From DATAGF01 sp963819845 (GTDB taxonomy: Bacteria > Actinomycetota > Thermoleophilia > Miltoncostaeales > Miltoncostaeaceae), in the NCBI GenBank assembly GCA_963819845.1, contig CAWFXQ010000013.1, positions 310,001 through 374,000 of the forward strand: a DNA stretch of 64,000 bases, written 5' to 3'. Under the pieces are notes generated by a model, which worked only from the letters and a program-made list of their open reading frames with translations, was not told the DNA's origin and did not search any database. Numbering within the stretch: the stretch's first letter is position 1; each line of letters begins with the position of its first letter. The position numbers were made by a program, and so were the translations under genes. Of this stretch, positions 1 to 8,432 are shown piece after piece.

Positions 1-297
1 GGCGTCGGAGGGCGCGCCCCCGTCGGCGCTGAGGTTCTGGAAGTAGATCTCGTGGTTCTTGATGCCGCCGATCGCGAAGGTGAGCATCTCGCGGTAGCCG
101 CGGTAGTCGGAGTAGATCTGGTTGGCCGCGGCGCGGTCCGCGTCGTGCAGCTTGGTCATGATCTCGTTGTACTTCTTGACGTACGCCTCGTAGAGGCCCC
201 AGTGGGCCTCGACCGATTCCGCCGAGATCCCGTCGAGCGCCAGGATCTTGTCCGGCTTGGCGATCGCCGAGACCTGGTGGGGTTCCGCGTGGTGCAC
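1..297 (-). CDS. Fe/Mn superoxide dismutase, N-terminal part (runs off the window)
   Basis: The 99 visible codons read like the helical N-terminal domain of iron/manganese superoxide dismutase, which converts superoxide to peroxide and oxygen in the cytosol. The stretch FAIGGIKNHEIYFQNLS near residues 75-91 resembles the region around the second metal-binding histidine in this family. The GTG start at 297 is preceded by a strong AGGAGG about 7 nt upstream. The metal ligands of the C-terminal domain lie outside the window, so activity cannot be judged. Family assignment is from motif recognition. Confidence 0.8.
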   Translation of the reverse strand, partial: MHHAEPHQVSAIAKPDKILALDGISAESVEAHWGLYEAYVKKYNEIMTKLHDADRAAANQIYSDYRGYREMLTFAIGGIKNHEIYFQNLSADGGAPSDA

Positions 298-333
298 GGT
301 GGGCCTCCTCGTCGGACTTGCTGGGGCGGGGCG

Positions 334-339
334 ATCCTA
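334..339 (-). promoter_or_regulatory. -10 box of the superoxide dismutase gene
   Basis: On the minus strand the hexamer reads TAGGAT, about 37 nt before the GTG start. It leaves a short leader that carries the AGGAGG ribosome binding site. No clear -35 box is visible. Confidence 0.4.
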
Positions 340-455
340 GTGGACCTCCCGCGGGGCGGCCCCGGGGCGGGCAGGAACGCGGTCCCCGGCGGTGTATCCC
401 CCTCGGGCGGGCTCCCGGCCCCCGACCGGCCCGCGCCCGCACCGAGGAGGCACCA

Positions 456-2846
456 ATCGGCACCCAGCTCGCACCCCGCAGCCGCCGCCCGCGCCCGGCG
501 ACGCGCGCCCGCCGCCGTCCGCCCCCGGCCGCGCGCAGACGCCAGACCCGCGAGCTGGTCGGCCTCGGGCTGGTGGCGCTGGCGGTGTTCCTGGGGGTGA
601 CCCTCTTCCTCGGGTTCGGCATCGGGCCGGTGGGGGGCTGGCTGGAGGACGGCCTGCGCCTGCTGGTCGGGCGGGCGGTGGCCCTCGCCCCGCTCGCCCT
701 GATCGCCGCCGGGATCGTGCTGATCCTCGACCACCCGCTCGCGGCCGCCCGGCCGCTGCGGCTGGGCGTGGCGATCGGCGCGGGGGCCCTGCTGATCGCC
801 CTGGCGGGCGGGGCGCTCGGGCTGGGCGGCATCGAGCGGGACGCCTGGTTCTCCCGCGAGGTCGTCAGCGAGCGCGGCGGCTATCTCGGCGAGGCCGGCT
901 ACTGGGCCACGAGCACCACCGTCGGCGAGGTCGGCACCGCGATCCTCGTCGTCGGCGGGCTGATCGCCGCGGTCATCCTGATCTCGGGAGCCTCGCTCGG
1001 GCACGTCCTGCGCCGCGGCGGGGAGGGCGCCGCGGTCGCCTCGCGCTCGGTGGGCAAGGGCGTCGCGACCGCCACGGTGACGGCCATCCGCACCAGCCAG
1101 ACGCTCCGCGAGCGGCTCGACGCCGCCGGCCCGGCCACGCTCTCGGGCCGGCGCCGCGCCGATGCGGCTCCGCGGGCCCTGCTGGACGGCGCGGACACGT
1201 TCCCGGACATCTTCGCCGACCCGTCCGGGCTGCCGCCGTCCCCCGCGCTGGGGCCGGACGGCGGCGCGGCCTTCGCGCCGCACGACCCGCCCGCTCCCGC
1301 GCCCCGCGAGCCGGCGCCGGCCGGCCCGGGCGAGGGCGGCGACGAGGACATCTCCCCGGTCTTCACGCCGGGGCCGCCGGCGCGGCCACGCGACGGGAGC
1401 TACCGCGTGCCGCGGGCGACGCTCCTGAAGCGCTCCAGCGGGGCGGCGGCCCAGCCCGAGGAGCTCGTGCAGCGCACCAGCCGCATCCTCGAGGAGACCC
1501 TCGGGCACTTCGGGATCGAGGCCACGGTGGCCGACACCGTCAGCGGCCCGCGCGTGACGCGCTACGAGCTCCAGCTCGCCCCGGGCACCAAGGTGGGCCG
1601 GATCACGGCCCTCCGCGACGACCTCGCCTACGCGCTGGCGGCGCGCGAGGAGCTGCGCATCATCGCGCCGATCCCGGGCAAGCAGGCCGTGGGCGTGGAG
1701 GTTCCGAACCCCGAGGCGGCACTGGTCACGCTGGGCGACATCACGCGCGAGTTCCCGGCGCACGCCGGCCCGCTGATGGCCTGGCTGGGCCTGGACCTGG
1801 GGGGCAAGCCCGTCTACATCGACCTCGCGCGAATGCCCCACCTGCTCCTCGCCGGCTCCACGGGGACCGGCAAGAGCGTCTGCCTCAACTCGCTGCTCGC
1901 CTCGATCCTGCTCCGGGCCACGCCGGCCGAGCTGCGGATGATCCTCATCGACCCCAAGAAGGTCGAGCTGAACCACTACGAGAGCATCCCGCACCTTCTG
2001 ACGCCGGTCGTCACCAACATGAAGGACGCGGCCGCGGTGCTGACCAACATCGTCCGCGAGATGGAGAGCCGCTACGAGCTGATGGGCATGGCCCGCGCGA
2101 GGAACCTGCGCGACTGGAACGAGGCGCGCGAGGCCGCGGGCGACCCGCCGATGCCCACGATCCTCGTCGTCATCGACGAGCTGGCCGACCTCATGATGGT
2201 CTCGCCGGCCGAGGTGGAGGACGCCATCATCCGCCTCGCCCAGAAGAGCCGCGCCGTCGGCATCCACCTCGTCCTGGCGACACAGCGGCCCTCGGCCGAC
2301 GTGATCACGGGCATGATCAAGGCCAACGTCCCGTCGCGGATCGCCTTCGCCGTCTCGTCCCAGGTCGACTCCCGCGTGGTCCTGGACGCGGGCGGGGCGG
2401 AGACCCTGCTCGGGCACGGCGACATGCTCTTCCGGCCGGTCGGCACGTCCCGCCTGCAGCGCCTCCAGGGCGCCTACGTGGGCGAGGACGAGATCCGCGC
2501 GATCACCGACCACTGGCGCGCCCAGGGCCGGCCGGAGCTGCGCGAGGAGCTGATGGAGCGGCCCGAGCCGGTCGAGGACCCCCTCGACCACGACGCCGAC
2601 GAGATGATCGCCCGCGCGGTCGAGATGGTCGTCCAGCAGGGCACCGCGTCGGTGTCGCTGCTGCAGCGCCGCCTGGGCGTGGGCTACGCGCGCGCCGGCC
2701 GCCTGGTCAACGCGATGGAGCGCATGGGCGTGGTGTCGGGGCACGAGGGCTCCAAGCCGCGCACGGTCCTGGTGGGCGAGGCCGACCTCGACCGGCTCCT
2801 GCGGCGGACCCCTCCGGACGCCGAGGACCCGCCTCCCGAGGGCTGA
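456..2846 (+). CDS. ftsK: DNA translocase FtsK/SpoIIIE
   Basis: Septum-located DNA motor that pumps chromosomes into daughter cells. A basic N-terminus is followed by four hydrophobic helices (roughly residues 30-210), a proline-rich linker and the RecA-like motor with Walker A GSTGTGKS near residue 467 and a Walker B region ending in VVIDELADLM. The C-terminal winged-helix gamma domain ends in SGHEGSKPRTVLV. The start is unusual. A perfect AGGAGG at 445-450 lies 5 nt before an ATC codon at 456, and this gives the expected short basic tail. The only standard in-frame start upstream is TTG at 318, which has no ribosome binding site and would add 46 low-complexity residues. Identity is firm; the start is an inference. 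Confidence 0.9.
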   Translation: MGTQLAPRSRRPRPATRARRRPPPAARRRQTRELVGLGLVALAVFLGVTLFLGFGIGPVGGWLEDGLRLLVGRAVALAPLALIAAGIVLILDHPLAAARPLRLGVAIGAGALLIALAGGALGLGGIERDAWFSREVVSERGGYLGEAGYWATSTTVGEVGTAILVVGGLIAAVILISGASLGHVLRRGGEGAAVASRSVGKGVATATVTAIRTSQTLRERLDAAGPATLSGRRRADAAPRALLDGADTFPDIFADPSGLPPSPALGPDGGAAFAPHDPPAPAPREPAPAGPGEGGDEDISPVFTPGPPARPRDGSYRVPRATLLKRSSGAAAQPEELVQRTSRILEETLGHFGIEATVADTVSGPRVTRYELQLAPGTKVGRITALRDDLAYALAAREELRIIAPIPGKQAVGVEVPNPEAALVTLGDITREFPAHAGPLMAWLGLDLGGKPVYIDLARMPHLLLAGSTGTGKSVCLNSLLASILLRATPAELRMILIDPKKVELNHYESIPHLLTPVVTNMKDAAAVLTNIVREMESRYELMGMARARNLRDWNEAREAAGDPPMPTILVVIDELADLMMVSPAEVEDAIIRLAQKSRAVGIHLVLATQRPSADVITGMIKANVPSRIAFAVSSQVDSRVVLDAGGAETLLGHGDMLFRPVGTSRLQRLQGAYVGEDEIRAITDHWRAQGRPELREELMERPEPVEDPLDHDADEMIARAVEMVVQQGTASVSLLQRRLGVGYARAGRLVNAMERMGVVSGHEGSKPRTVLVGEADLDRLLRRTPPDAEDPPPEG

Positions 2847-2865
2847 CCGGGGCGGCGCCGCCCGG

Positions 2866-2895
2866 TTGCGGGGCGGCGGACGGCTCCGCTAGGGT
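2866..2895 (+). promoter_or_regulatory. Promoter of the RodZ-like gene
   Basis: TTGCGG (2866-2871), an 18-nt spacer and TAGGGT (2890-2895) form a sigma70-type promoter. The leader to the ATG at 2937 contains a hairpin with a 7-bp perfect stem, TGACGGG (2904-2910) paired with CCCGTCA (2922-2928). It ends 8 nt before the start codon, where it could hinder initiation. Confidence 0.55.
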
Positions 2896-2936
2896 GCCGG
2901 GCCTGACGGGAATCGCCTTTCCCCGTCAACGCCCCC

Positions 2937-3752
2937 ATGTTCGAGATCGGTAACACACTCCGAGAGGCCCGCCTTCGGCGCGGCCTCGACATCCTCGACT
3001 GCGAGGCGGAGACCAAGATCCGCGCGAAGTACCTGCGCGCGATGGAGGAGGAGCAGTTCGACCTCATGCCGTCGCCCACGTACGTGCGCGGCTTCCTCAA
3101 GAGCTACGCCGAGTTCCTCGACCTCGACGGCCAGCTCGTCCTGGACGAGTACGAGAGCCGCTTCGGCGACTTCGACACCCCCCAGGAGCTCTCCGCCCGG
3201 GCCTCGCGGCCCGCGCGCGAGCAGCGGTTCGAGGGGCGTCCGCCGCCGCAGCGCCCGGGGCCGTCGCAGCGGCGCAACCGCCGCCGCCGGCGCACCGAGC
3301 TCCGCCTGCTGTGGCTGGCGATCGGCGGCGTGATGGCCGTCGCCCTGCTGGTCTGGCTCGGGGTGGGGGATGGCGACTCGCCCGCGCCGCTGGCCAACAC
3401 CCCCGCGGCCCCCGACCCGGCGAGCGTCGCGCCGGCCGCGCCCGTCGAGCCCGACACCGCGTCGGAGGAGGGCTTGGTGCGGGTCAAGAAGACCCCGATC
3501 GTGCTCGCGGGGACCGGCACCATCGGCTCCTGGGTCCAGGTGCGGGGTGGCGACGCGGACGGGCGGGTGGTGTTCGAGCAGATCCTCGCGCCCGGCCAGG
3601 CCAAGACCTTCAAGGTCATCGAGGGGATCTGGATCCGCGCCGCCAACCCCTCCGAGCTCGCCGTGACCGTCGGCGGCCGCGAGGTCGAGCTGGAGAGCAC
3701 CACCACCGCGAACTTCGAGATCAGCCGCGAGGGGGCGAAGGTCGTCGACTGA
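2937..3752 (+). CDS. RodZ-like helix-turn-helix membrane protein
   Basis: Layout matches RodZ/YmfM-type proteins that couple the MreB cytoskeleton or division machinery to the wall. An N-terminal HTH_25-type domain (residues 1-75; IGNTLREARLRRGLDILD...KYLRAMEEEQFDLMPSPTYVRGFLKSYAEFL) is followed by an Arg-rich stretch, one transmembrane helix near 122-143 and a C-terminal beta-rich extracytoplasmic domain of the DUF4115 kind. No mreB is in the window. The gene lies between ftsK and cinA, a common arrangement in Actinobacteria. The 271-aa length fits the family. An exact role in this organism is inference. Confidence 0.8.
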   Translation: MFEIGNTLREARLRRGLDILDCEAETKIRAKYLRAMEEEQFDLMPSPTYVRGFLKSYAEFLDLDGQLVLDEYESRFGDFDTPQELSARASRPAREQRFEGRPPPQRPGPSQRRNRRRRRTELRLLWLAIGGVMAVALLVWLGVGDGDSPAPLANTPAAPDPASVAPAAPVEPDTASEEGLVRVKKTPIVLAGTGTIGSWVQVRGGDADGRVVFEQILAPGQAKTFKVIEGIWIRAANPSELAVTVGGREVELESTTTANFEISREGAKVVD

Positions 3753-3786
3753 GGCCCGCGCCGCGCCGCCGCGCGCGGCGATCCTG

Positions 3787-5021
3787 GTGACGGGCGACGA
3801 GGTGCTGCGGGGACGGATCCGCGAGCGCAACGCCGGCATCATCGCCCGCTCGCTGGAGGCGGCCGGCGTCGGCGTCGAGCGCGTCGAGATCCTCGGCGAC
3901 GACCGCGACGCCCTGGTCTCCGCCGTGCGGGCGCACCTGGAGACGGGCGTCAACCTCCTCTGCACCACGGGCGGGCTGGGCCCGACCCACGACGACCTCA
4001 CGATGGAGGCGGTGGCCGCCGCCACGGGGCGGCCGCTGGCCGTCAACCTCGGCGCCCTGGCGATGGTCGAGGCGCGAAGCCTGCCGCTCGCCGACGAGCT
4101 CGAGACCGCGCGGGCCGTGCGCGAGAAGCAGGCCTCGCTGCCGGCGGGCGCCCGCGCGCTCCCCCCGTGGGCACCGCCCCCGGGGCCATGCTGGAGCACG
4201 AGGGGGCCCTCGTGGTGGTGCTGCCCGGGCCCCCGTGGGAGCTCGAGGCCATGTGGGGGGCCGCCCGGGAGCAGGAGCCGCTCGCCGGGCTGCTCGCGCG
4301 CGGCGGCGGTTCGGTCGAGCGGGTGCTGCGGCTCGACGCCGTCCCCGAGTCGCGGGCCGTGGCCGCGCTCGGACGGCTCGACCGGGACGCGTGGGACCGG
4401 CTGCGCGTGGGCATCTGCGCCCGCGACGGCGAGCTCGAGATCACGGTCCGCAGCCGCGCGGAGGACGCCTGGGCGGCGGCCGCCCTCGAGCGGCGCCTCG
4501 ACGAGGCCTTCGGCGACGCGCTCTTCAGCCGCGACGGCGCGACCATCGACGAGGCCGTGGCGTCCCGGCTCCTCGCCGCCGGCCAGACCGTCGCCGTGGC
4601 CGAGTCGTGCACCGGGGGCGGCCTGGGCGCCCGGCTCACGGCGCGCCCCGGCTCGTCCGCCTACGTCCTGGGCGGCGTGATCTCCTACTCGGACGACGTG
4701 AAGCGGGACGTGCTCGGCGTCAACCGCGAGCTCCTGCGGCGCCACGGCGCGGTGTCGGCGCCGGTGGCCGAGGGGATGGCCGCGGGCGCGCGGCGGCTGG
4801 TGGGCAGCGACTGGGCGCTCTCGGTGACGGGGGTCGCCGGGCCGGGCGGGGGGACCCCGCAGAAGCCCGTCGGGCTCGTGTTCATCGGCCTGGCGGGGCC
4901 GGACGGCGTCTGCTCCGAGGAGCACCGCCTGCGCGGCGACCGCGAGCGGGTGCGCGAGAGCTCCGCGGCCCTCGCCCTCCACATCCTGCGCCGCGCGCTG
5001 GAGGCCCGGGCCACGGTGTGA
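3787..5021 (+). CDS. cinA: CinA-family nicotinamide-nucleotide amidase, frameshifted
   Basis: N-terminal MoaB/Mog-like domain (TGDEVLRGRIRERN, CTTGGLGPTHDDLT) joined to a C-terminal amidase domain (AESCTGGGLGARLTARPGSSAYVLGG). The protein is read in two frames. The first ends its homology at ...AGARALPP and the second resumes at GTAPGAMLEHEGALVVVLPG. One base is missing in the C-run at 4161-4167, since CCCCCCGTGG needs one more base to give the usual PPVGTAPG. The listed GTG start removes the first beta strand (AAIL); a CTG overlapping the RodZ stop (3749-3752) would fit only if another base were missing. Family role: recycling of NMN or pyridine nucleotides by deamidation. The break may be a sequence error, as other genes here show the same type. 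Confidence 0.8.
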
Positions 5022-5089
5022 CGCGGGATGTCACGCCCCCGTGCCTCCGTCGTGCCGGACCGGTGCGGATCCGCGGGAGGCCGCCGGTC

Positions 5090-5095
5090 TAGGGT
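5090..5095 (+). promoter_or_regulatory. -10 box for a leaderless transcript upstream of thpR
   Basis: TAGGGT, then exactly 7 nt, then ATG at 5103. This places the predicted transcription start at the start codon of the small upstream frame. Confidence 0.5.
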
Positions 5096-5102
5096 CGTCC
5101 TC

Positions 5103-5180
5103 ATGGACCCGCCCCGAGCGACATCGGGCTCCTCGTGGCCTTCTCGGCCCGGCGGGCGGCGGGACGGGCCGGCCCCGTGA
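5103..5180 (+). CDS. Leaderless 25-residue upstream frame coupled to thpR
   Basis: An ATG sits 7 nt after a TAGGGT -10 box and opens a 25-codon frame rich in Pro, Arg, Ser and Gly. Its TGA stop overlaps the GTG start of thpR in a GTGA junction (5177-5180). There is no resemblance to a known protein. Because thpR itself has no ribosome binding site, the likely role is to bring ribosomes to the thpR start by termination-reinitiation. Seen: -10, ATG, overlap. Inferred: translation and coupling. Confidence 0.4.
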   Translation: MDPPRATSGSSWPSRPGGRRDGPAP

Positions 5181-5746
5181 GGCTGCGCCCGGGATGCCGC
5201 CTGTTCGTGGCCGCCGACCTGCCGGCCCCGGCCCGCTCGGCGCTCGCCGAGGTCGGCCGCGAGCTGGCGGCGCGGTCCGGCGGGCGGCCGGTGCCCGAGG
5301 CGAGCCTTCACGTCACGCTCGACTTCCTCGGGGCGGTCCCGTCCGGCGCGGGGCCCGCGCTGGCCGCCGCCGTGCGCGAGGGCCTGGCCGGCCCGCGGGT
5401 CGCCGTGGCCCTCGGGGGCCTGCGTGCGCGGCCGCGGGCCTCGCGGGCGCGGCTGGTGGCCGTGGAGCTGCACGACCGCGACGGCGCCCTGGCCGAGCGG
5501 GCCCGGAGGGTGCGCGAGGCGGTCGGCGCGGCCCTCGGCCGGCGCCCCGACGCGTCCCCGCTCTGGCCGCACGTGACCGTCCTTCGGCTCGCGCGGGAGG
5601 CCCGCGTGGACCTCCCCGGGCCCCCCTCCGGTGGGGAACACGTGTTCGACGTCGGCCGAGCGGCGCTCTATGATTCCCACCAGTCGCCGGGAGGGCCTCC
5701 GCGGTATCGGGAGCTCGTCGCGGTGGAGTTCACACCCGTCCCCTGA
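5177..5746 (+). CDS. thpR: RNA 2',3'-cyclic phosphodiesterase (2'-5' RNA ligase family)
   Basis: Member of the 2H phosphoesterase superfamily with two HxTx motifs, HVTLDFLG near residue 48 and HVTVLRL near residue 133. These motifs bind and hydrolyse 2',3'-cyclic phosphate ends of RNA. The 189-aa size is typical. GTG 5177 was chosen because it overlaps the stop of the upstream small frame and gives the compact family N-terminus RLRPGCRLFVAADLP. A GTG at 5135 is a longer alternative. The gene ends 11 nt before recA, a conserved neighbourhood (cinA-thpR-recA) in many actinobacteria. Confidence 0.85.
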   Translation: MRLRPGCRLFVAADLPAPARSALAEVGRELAARSGGRPVPEASLHVTLDFLGAVPSGAGPALAAAVREGLAGPRVAVALGGLRARPRASRARLVAVELHDRDGALAERARRVREAVGAALGRRPDASPLWPHVTVLRLAREARVDLPGPPSGGEHVFDVGRAALYDSHQSPGGPPRYRELVAVEFTPVP

Positions 5747-5757
5747 AGGAGGCCCCG

Positions 5758-6813
5758 GTGGAGAAGCACGAGGCGCTCGGCTCGGCCGTCGCGCAGATCG
5801 AGCGGCAATTCGGCAAGGGCGCCATCATGCGGATGGGCGACTCCCCGCCGACCGAGGTGGCCGTGGTCTCGACGGGGTCGCTGGCGCTCGACATCGCCCT
5901 CGGCATCGGCGGGATCCCGCGCGGCCGCATCGTCGAGGTGTTCGGCCCCGAGAGCTCGGGGAAGACGACGCTGCTCTACCACATCATCGCCCAGGCCCAG
6001 CGGCACGGCGGCCTCTGCGCCTTCATCGACGCCGAGCACTCCATGGACCCCGGCTACGCCAAGCGCATCGGCGTGGACACCGACGAACTGCTGCTCTCGC
6101 AGCCCGACCACGGCGAGCAGGCGCTCGAGATCGCCGACCTGCTGGTGCGGTCGGCCGCGCTCGACGTCGTGGCGATCGACTCGGTCGCCGCCCTGGTGCC
6201 GAAGGCCGAGATCGAGGGCGAGATGGGCGACACCCACGTCGGCCTGCAGGCGCGGCTGATGTCCCAGGCGCTGCGCAAGCTGGCGGGGACCCTCAACCGC
6301 GCCGGCACGATCTGCGTGTTCACCAACCAGCTGCGGGAGAAGATCGGGGTCATGTTCGGCTCCCCCGAGACCACGCCGGGCGGCCGGGCGCTGAAGTTCT
6401 ACGCCTCGGTGCGGCTCGACATCCGCCGCATCGAGACCCTCAAGGAGGGGGCCGAGGCGATCGGCAACCGGGCCCGGGTGAAGGTGGTCAAGAACAAGGT
6501 CGCGCCGCCGTTCCGCCAGGCCGAGTTCGACATCATCTACGGCGAGGGCATCTCGCACGAGGGCAACCTGATCGACGTCGGCGTCGAGCGCGGCATGGTG
6601 CAGAAGAGCGGGGCCTACTTCTCGTTCGACGAGGAGCGCCTGGGCCAGGGGCGCAACGCGGCCCGGGCCTTCCTGCGCGAGCACCCTGACGTCGCCGGCG
6701 CGCTGGAGGCGCGGATCCGGGAGGACGCGGGCATCGCGTCGTTGCCCGACTTCGACCCCGAGACCGGCGAGGTGCGCGAGCCCGAGGAGGCGCTGGCAGC
6801 CTCGGAGGCCTGA
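5758..6813 (+). CDS. recA: Recombinase RecA
   Basis: ATP-dependent strand-exchange protein and co-protease for SOS-type repressors. Walker A GPESSGKT is near residue 62, the start region carries the MAW-like IERQFGKGAIMRMGD, and the L2 loop region with GGRALKFYASVRLDIRR is intact. The acidic C-terminal tail is present. At 351 aa the length is normal. The GTG start has AAGGAGG 6 nt upstream. No recX follows; a toxin-antitoxin pair is there instead. No LexA-type GAACNNNNGTTC box was found upstream. Confidence 0.97.
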   Translation: MEKHEALGSAVAQIERQFGKGAIMRMGDSPPTEVAVVSTGSLALDIALGIGGIPRGRIVEVFGPESSGKTTLLYHIIAQAQRHGGLCAFIDAEHSMDPGYAKRIGVDTDELLLSQPDHGEQALEIADLLVRSAALDVVAIDSVAALVPKAEIEGEMGDTHVGLQARLMSQALRKLAGTLNRAGTICVFTNQLREKIGVMFGSPETTPGGRALKFYASVRLDIRRIETLKEGAEAIGNRARVKVVKNKVAPPFRQAEFDIIYGEGISHEGNLIDVGVERGMVQKSGAYFSFDEERLGQGRNAARAFLREHPDVAGALEARIREDAGIASLPDFDPETGEVREPEEALAASEA

Positions 6814-6841
6814 CCCCCACCGGCGCCTGATTGCAGAGTGC

Positions 6842-6847
6842 TAGCAT
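6842..6847 (+). promoter_or_regulatory. -10 box of the vapBC pair (leaderless)
   Basis: TAGCAT followed by 7 nt and GTG 6855. The in-frame ATG at 6846 overlaps this box, so it is less likely to be the start. Confidence 0.5.
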
Positions 6848-6854
6848 GGCGCCG

Positions 6855-7073
6855 GTGAGGACCCTCTACATCCGGAACGTCCCCGATGAGGTCGCCGAGC
6901 GGCTCGAGCTGCTCGCCGCGGGGGAGGGCACGTCCGTCAACGCGTTCGTCGTCAAGGAGCTGACCGAGTCGTCACGGCGTGCGTACAACCGTGCCTTGCT
7001 GTCCGATCTGCCGGATGTGGACATCAGCGTGGATGAGATCGTCGCGATCATCAGGGAGATGCGGGGCGACTGA
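6855..7073 (+). CDS. VapB/FitA-like ribbon-helix-helix antitoxin
   Basis: The 72-residue protein opens with the short beta strand and helix pair of ribbon-helix-helix repressors (RTLYIRNVPDEVAERLELLAAGEGTSVNAFVV) and has an acidic tail that would bind the toxin. The leaderless GTG start is chosen from the TAGCAT spacing; ATG 6846 is the alternative and adds three residues. Its stop overlaps the toxin start (TGATG), the usual arrangement of a type II antitoxin-toxin operon, in which the antitoxin and the complex repress the promoter. Confidence 0.75.
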   Translation: MRTLYIRNVPDEVAERLELLAAGEGTSVNAFVVKELTESSRRAYNRALLSDLPDVDISVDEIVAIIREMRGD

Positions 7074-7456
7074 TGATGGTGGCCGACGCCTCGGTGATCG
7101 TCCGTGGCCTCGACATCGACGGTCCGGCGCGCCTGCTCCTCATCGATGGGCGGCTCCAGGCCCCGCACGTCGCCGACCAGGAGGTGGCCCAGGCCCTCAG
7201 GGGTCAGGTCATCCGGGGCGCGATGACCGCGCACGCAGCCGAGGAGCGGCTCGTGCGCTACCGCCGCCTCGGTCTGCGCCGCCACCCGAGCACCGGCCTG
7301 CTTCCGCGCATCTGGGCGCTCCGGGACAACCTGTCGGCGTACGACGCGTCCTACGTCGCCCTCGCCGAGGCGCTCGACTGCCCACTCGCCACGATGGACC
7401 TCCGGCTGGCGGGTGCGCCGGGAATCGCCTGCGAGGTCATCCGCGTGGCCGCCTGA
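7073..7456 (+). CDS. vapC: PIN-domain toxin VapC
   Basis: A 127-aa PIN ribonuclease. The acidic residues expected for metal binding are visible: the N-terminal Asp in VADASVIV, Glu in ADQEVAQAL, the Asp of SAYDASYVALAEAL and the late Asp in ATMDLRLA. Family role: Mg-dependent cleavage of tRNA or rRNA when the antitoxin is degraded. It overlaps the antitoxin stop by one base, so the two are co-translated. All catalytic positions seem intact, so the toxin is probably functional. Confidence 0.85.
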   Translation: MMVADASVIVRGLDIDGPARLLLIDGRLQAPHVADQEVAQALRGQVIRGAMTAHAAEERLVRYRRLGLRRHPSTGLLPRIWALRDNLSAYDASYVALAEALDCPLATMDLRLAGAPGIACEVIRVAA

Positions 7457-7466
7457 GGGCGGCCGG

Positions 7467-8297
7467 TCAGCTTGCCGGGACCCGCCCCACGGCGACGACG
7501 ACCTCGGCGGGGAGGGAGATGCCCGCACCGTCCGGCTCGGCCCGCGCCTCGACGTGGGCCGTCATGGCGTCGCGCACCTCGGCCTGGGCGGCGGCGTCGA
7601 GCCGGTTCACGAACAGGCCCGCCAGCGGGCCGCCGAGCACCGCCGCCTCGACCGCCTCGGCGGAGTCGGCGAAGCGCATCCTCCCCGGGATCGTCTCCAG
7701 GCCGGCCGGCTCCATCCCGGCCTCGGCGATCATCCGCGGCAGTACCCCGGGGAGGCCGAAGAAGAACATCATCGGGCAGACGGCGGAGAAGTACTCGGCA
7801 CGCGACTCGATCAGCTCGATCACCGGGACGAACCACACCCTCGGCGCCGGCCCCCAGACGACCTGCAGCATCCGCCCGCCCGGACGCAGCACACGAGCAG
7901 CGCTCGCCATCGCCGCGCGCGCGTCGTAGCAGTACATGAGCCCGAAGCTGCAGCTCATCGCGTCAACCGAGGCATCGGCGAGGGAGAGGCGCTCCGCGTC
8001 GTCGACGCCGAAGGTCACGTCGTCGCGGTCGCCGAAGCGCGCCTGGGCCCGCTCCACCATCGCCGGAGAGAAGTCGATCCCCGACGCCCGCCCCGGCGCG
8101 AGGCGCTCCGCCAGCGCCACCGTCGTGTCGCCCGGGCCGCAAGCGACGTCCAGGCCCTCGGCGCCCGCGGGCGGGTCGAGGAGGTCGAGCCCGGCGGCCG
8201 TGAAGGGGGCGGTGCGGGCCGCCCACATGGCCTCGTAGACCTCCGCGACCCGTCCCCAGGCGGTGCGAAGACCGGCTTTCTCGGCGGGCTCGTCCAC
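7467..8297 (-). CDS. Class I SAM-dependent methyltransferase
   Basis: The 276-aa protein has the SAM-binding motif GLDVACGPGDTTVALAERL near residue 47, motif II FGVDDAERLSLADASVDAMSCSFGLMY and ARVLRPGGRMLQVVWGP. This pattern is that of UbiE/COQ5-like enzymes. The substrate cannot be told. The GTG start at 8297 is preceded by TAGGGT with an 8-nt gap, so it is probably leaderless. It converges on vapC with a 10-nt gap. Confidence 0.75.
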   Translation of the reverse strand: MDEPAEKAGLRTAWGRVAEVYEAMWAARTAPFTAAGLDLLDPPAGAEGLDVACGPGDTTVALAERLAPGRASGIDFSPAMVERAQARFGDRDDVTFGVDDAERLSLADASVDAMSCSFGLMYCYDARAAMASAARVLRPGGRMLQVVWGPAPRVWFVPVIELIESRAEYFSAVCPMMFFFGLPGVLPRMIAEAGMEPAGLETIPGRMRFADSAEAVEAAVLGGPLAGLFVNRLDAAAQAEVRDAMTAHVEARAEPDGAGISLPAEVVVAVGRVPAS

Positions 8298-8305
8298 GAC
8301 TGCGG

Positions 8306-8311
8306 ACCCTA
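8306..8311 (-). promoter_or_regulatory. -10 box of the methyltransferase gene
   Basis: Minus-strand TAGGGT located 8 nt before the GTG at 8297. No convincing -35 box. Confidence 0.4.
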
Positions 8312-8432
8312 TCGCGAGAGTGTCGAAACGGCGGTCGCCCGCGCGACGCGTCGGCGAACGGCAACGGGGACGTCGAGATCGCCACCGCCAGCCCGAACGT
8401 GCCGCCGATGCGGGTCTCGGCCGCGAGCGAGG

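Noticed and set aside
156..2744. Very long open frame antisense to ftsK
   Set aside because: It encodes Arg/Ala/His/Gly-rich low-complexity sequence with no motif and is explained by codon bias of ftsK at high GC. Similar antisense frames at 7467-10130, 40105-43161 and 43215-46196 were ignored beyond their genuine genes.
2904..2928. Hairpin before the RodZ-like gene as a terminator of ftsK
   Set aside because: It lies after a good promoter, has an 11-nt loop and no T-run, so it fits a 5' leader structure better.
6846..6848. ATG 6846 as start of the VapB-like antitoxin
   Set aside because: It overlaps the TAGCAT -10 box; GTG 6855 has the usual 7-nt leaderless spacing.
7073..7456. VapC as part of a defence island
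   Set aside because: Apart from a second, separate toxin-antitoxin pair near 37 kb, no restriction, CRISPR or abortive infection genes are near; the surroundings are housekeeping genes.
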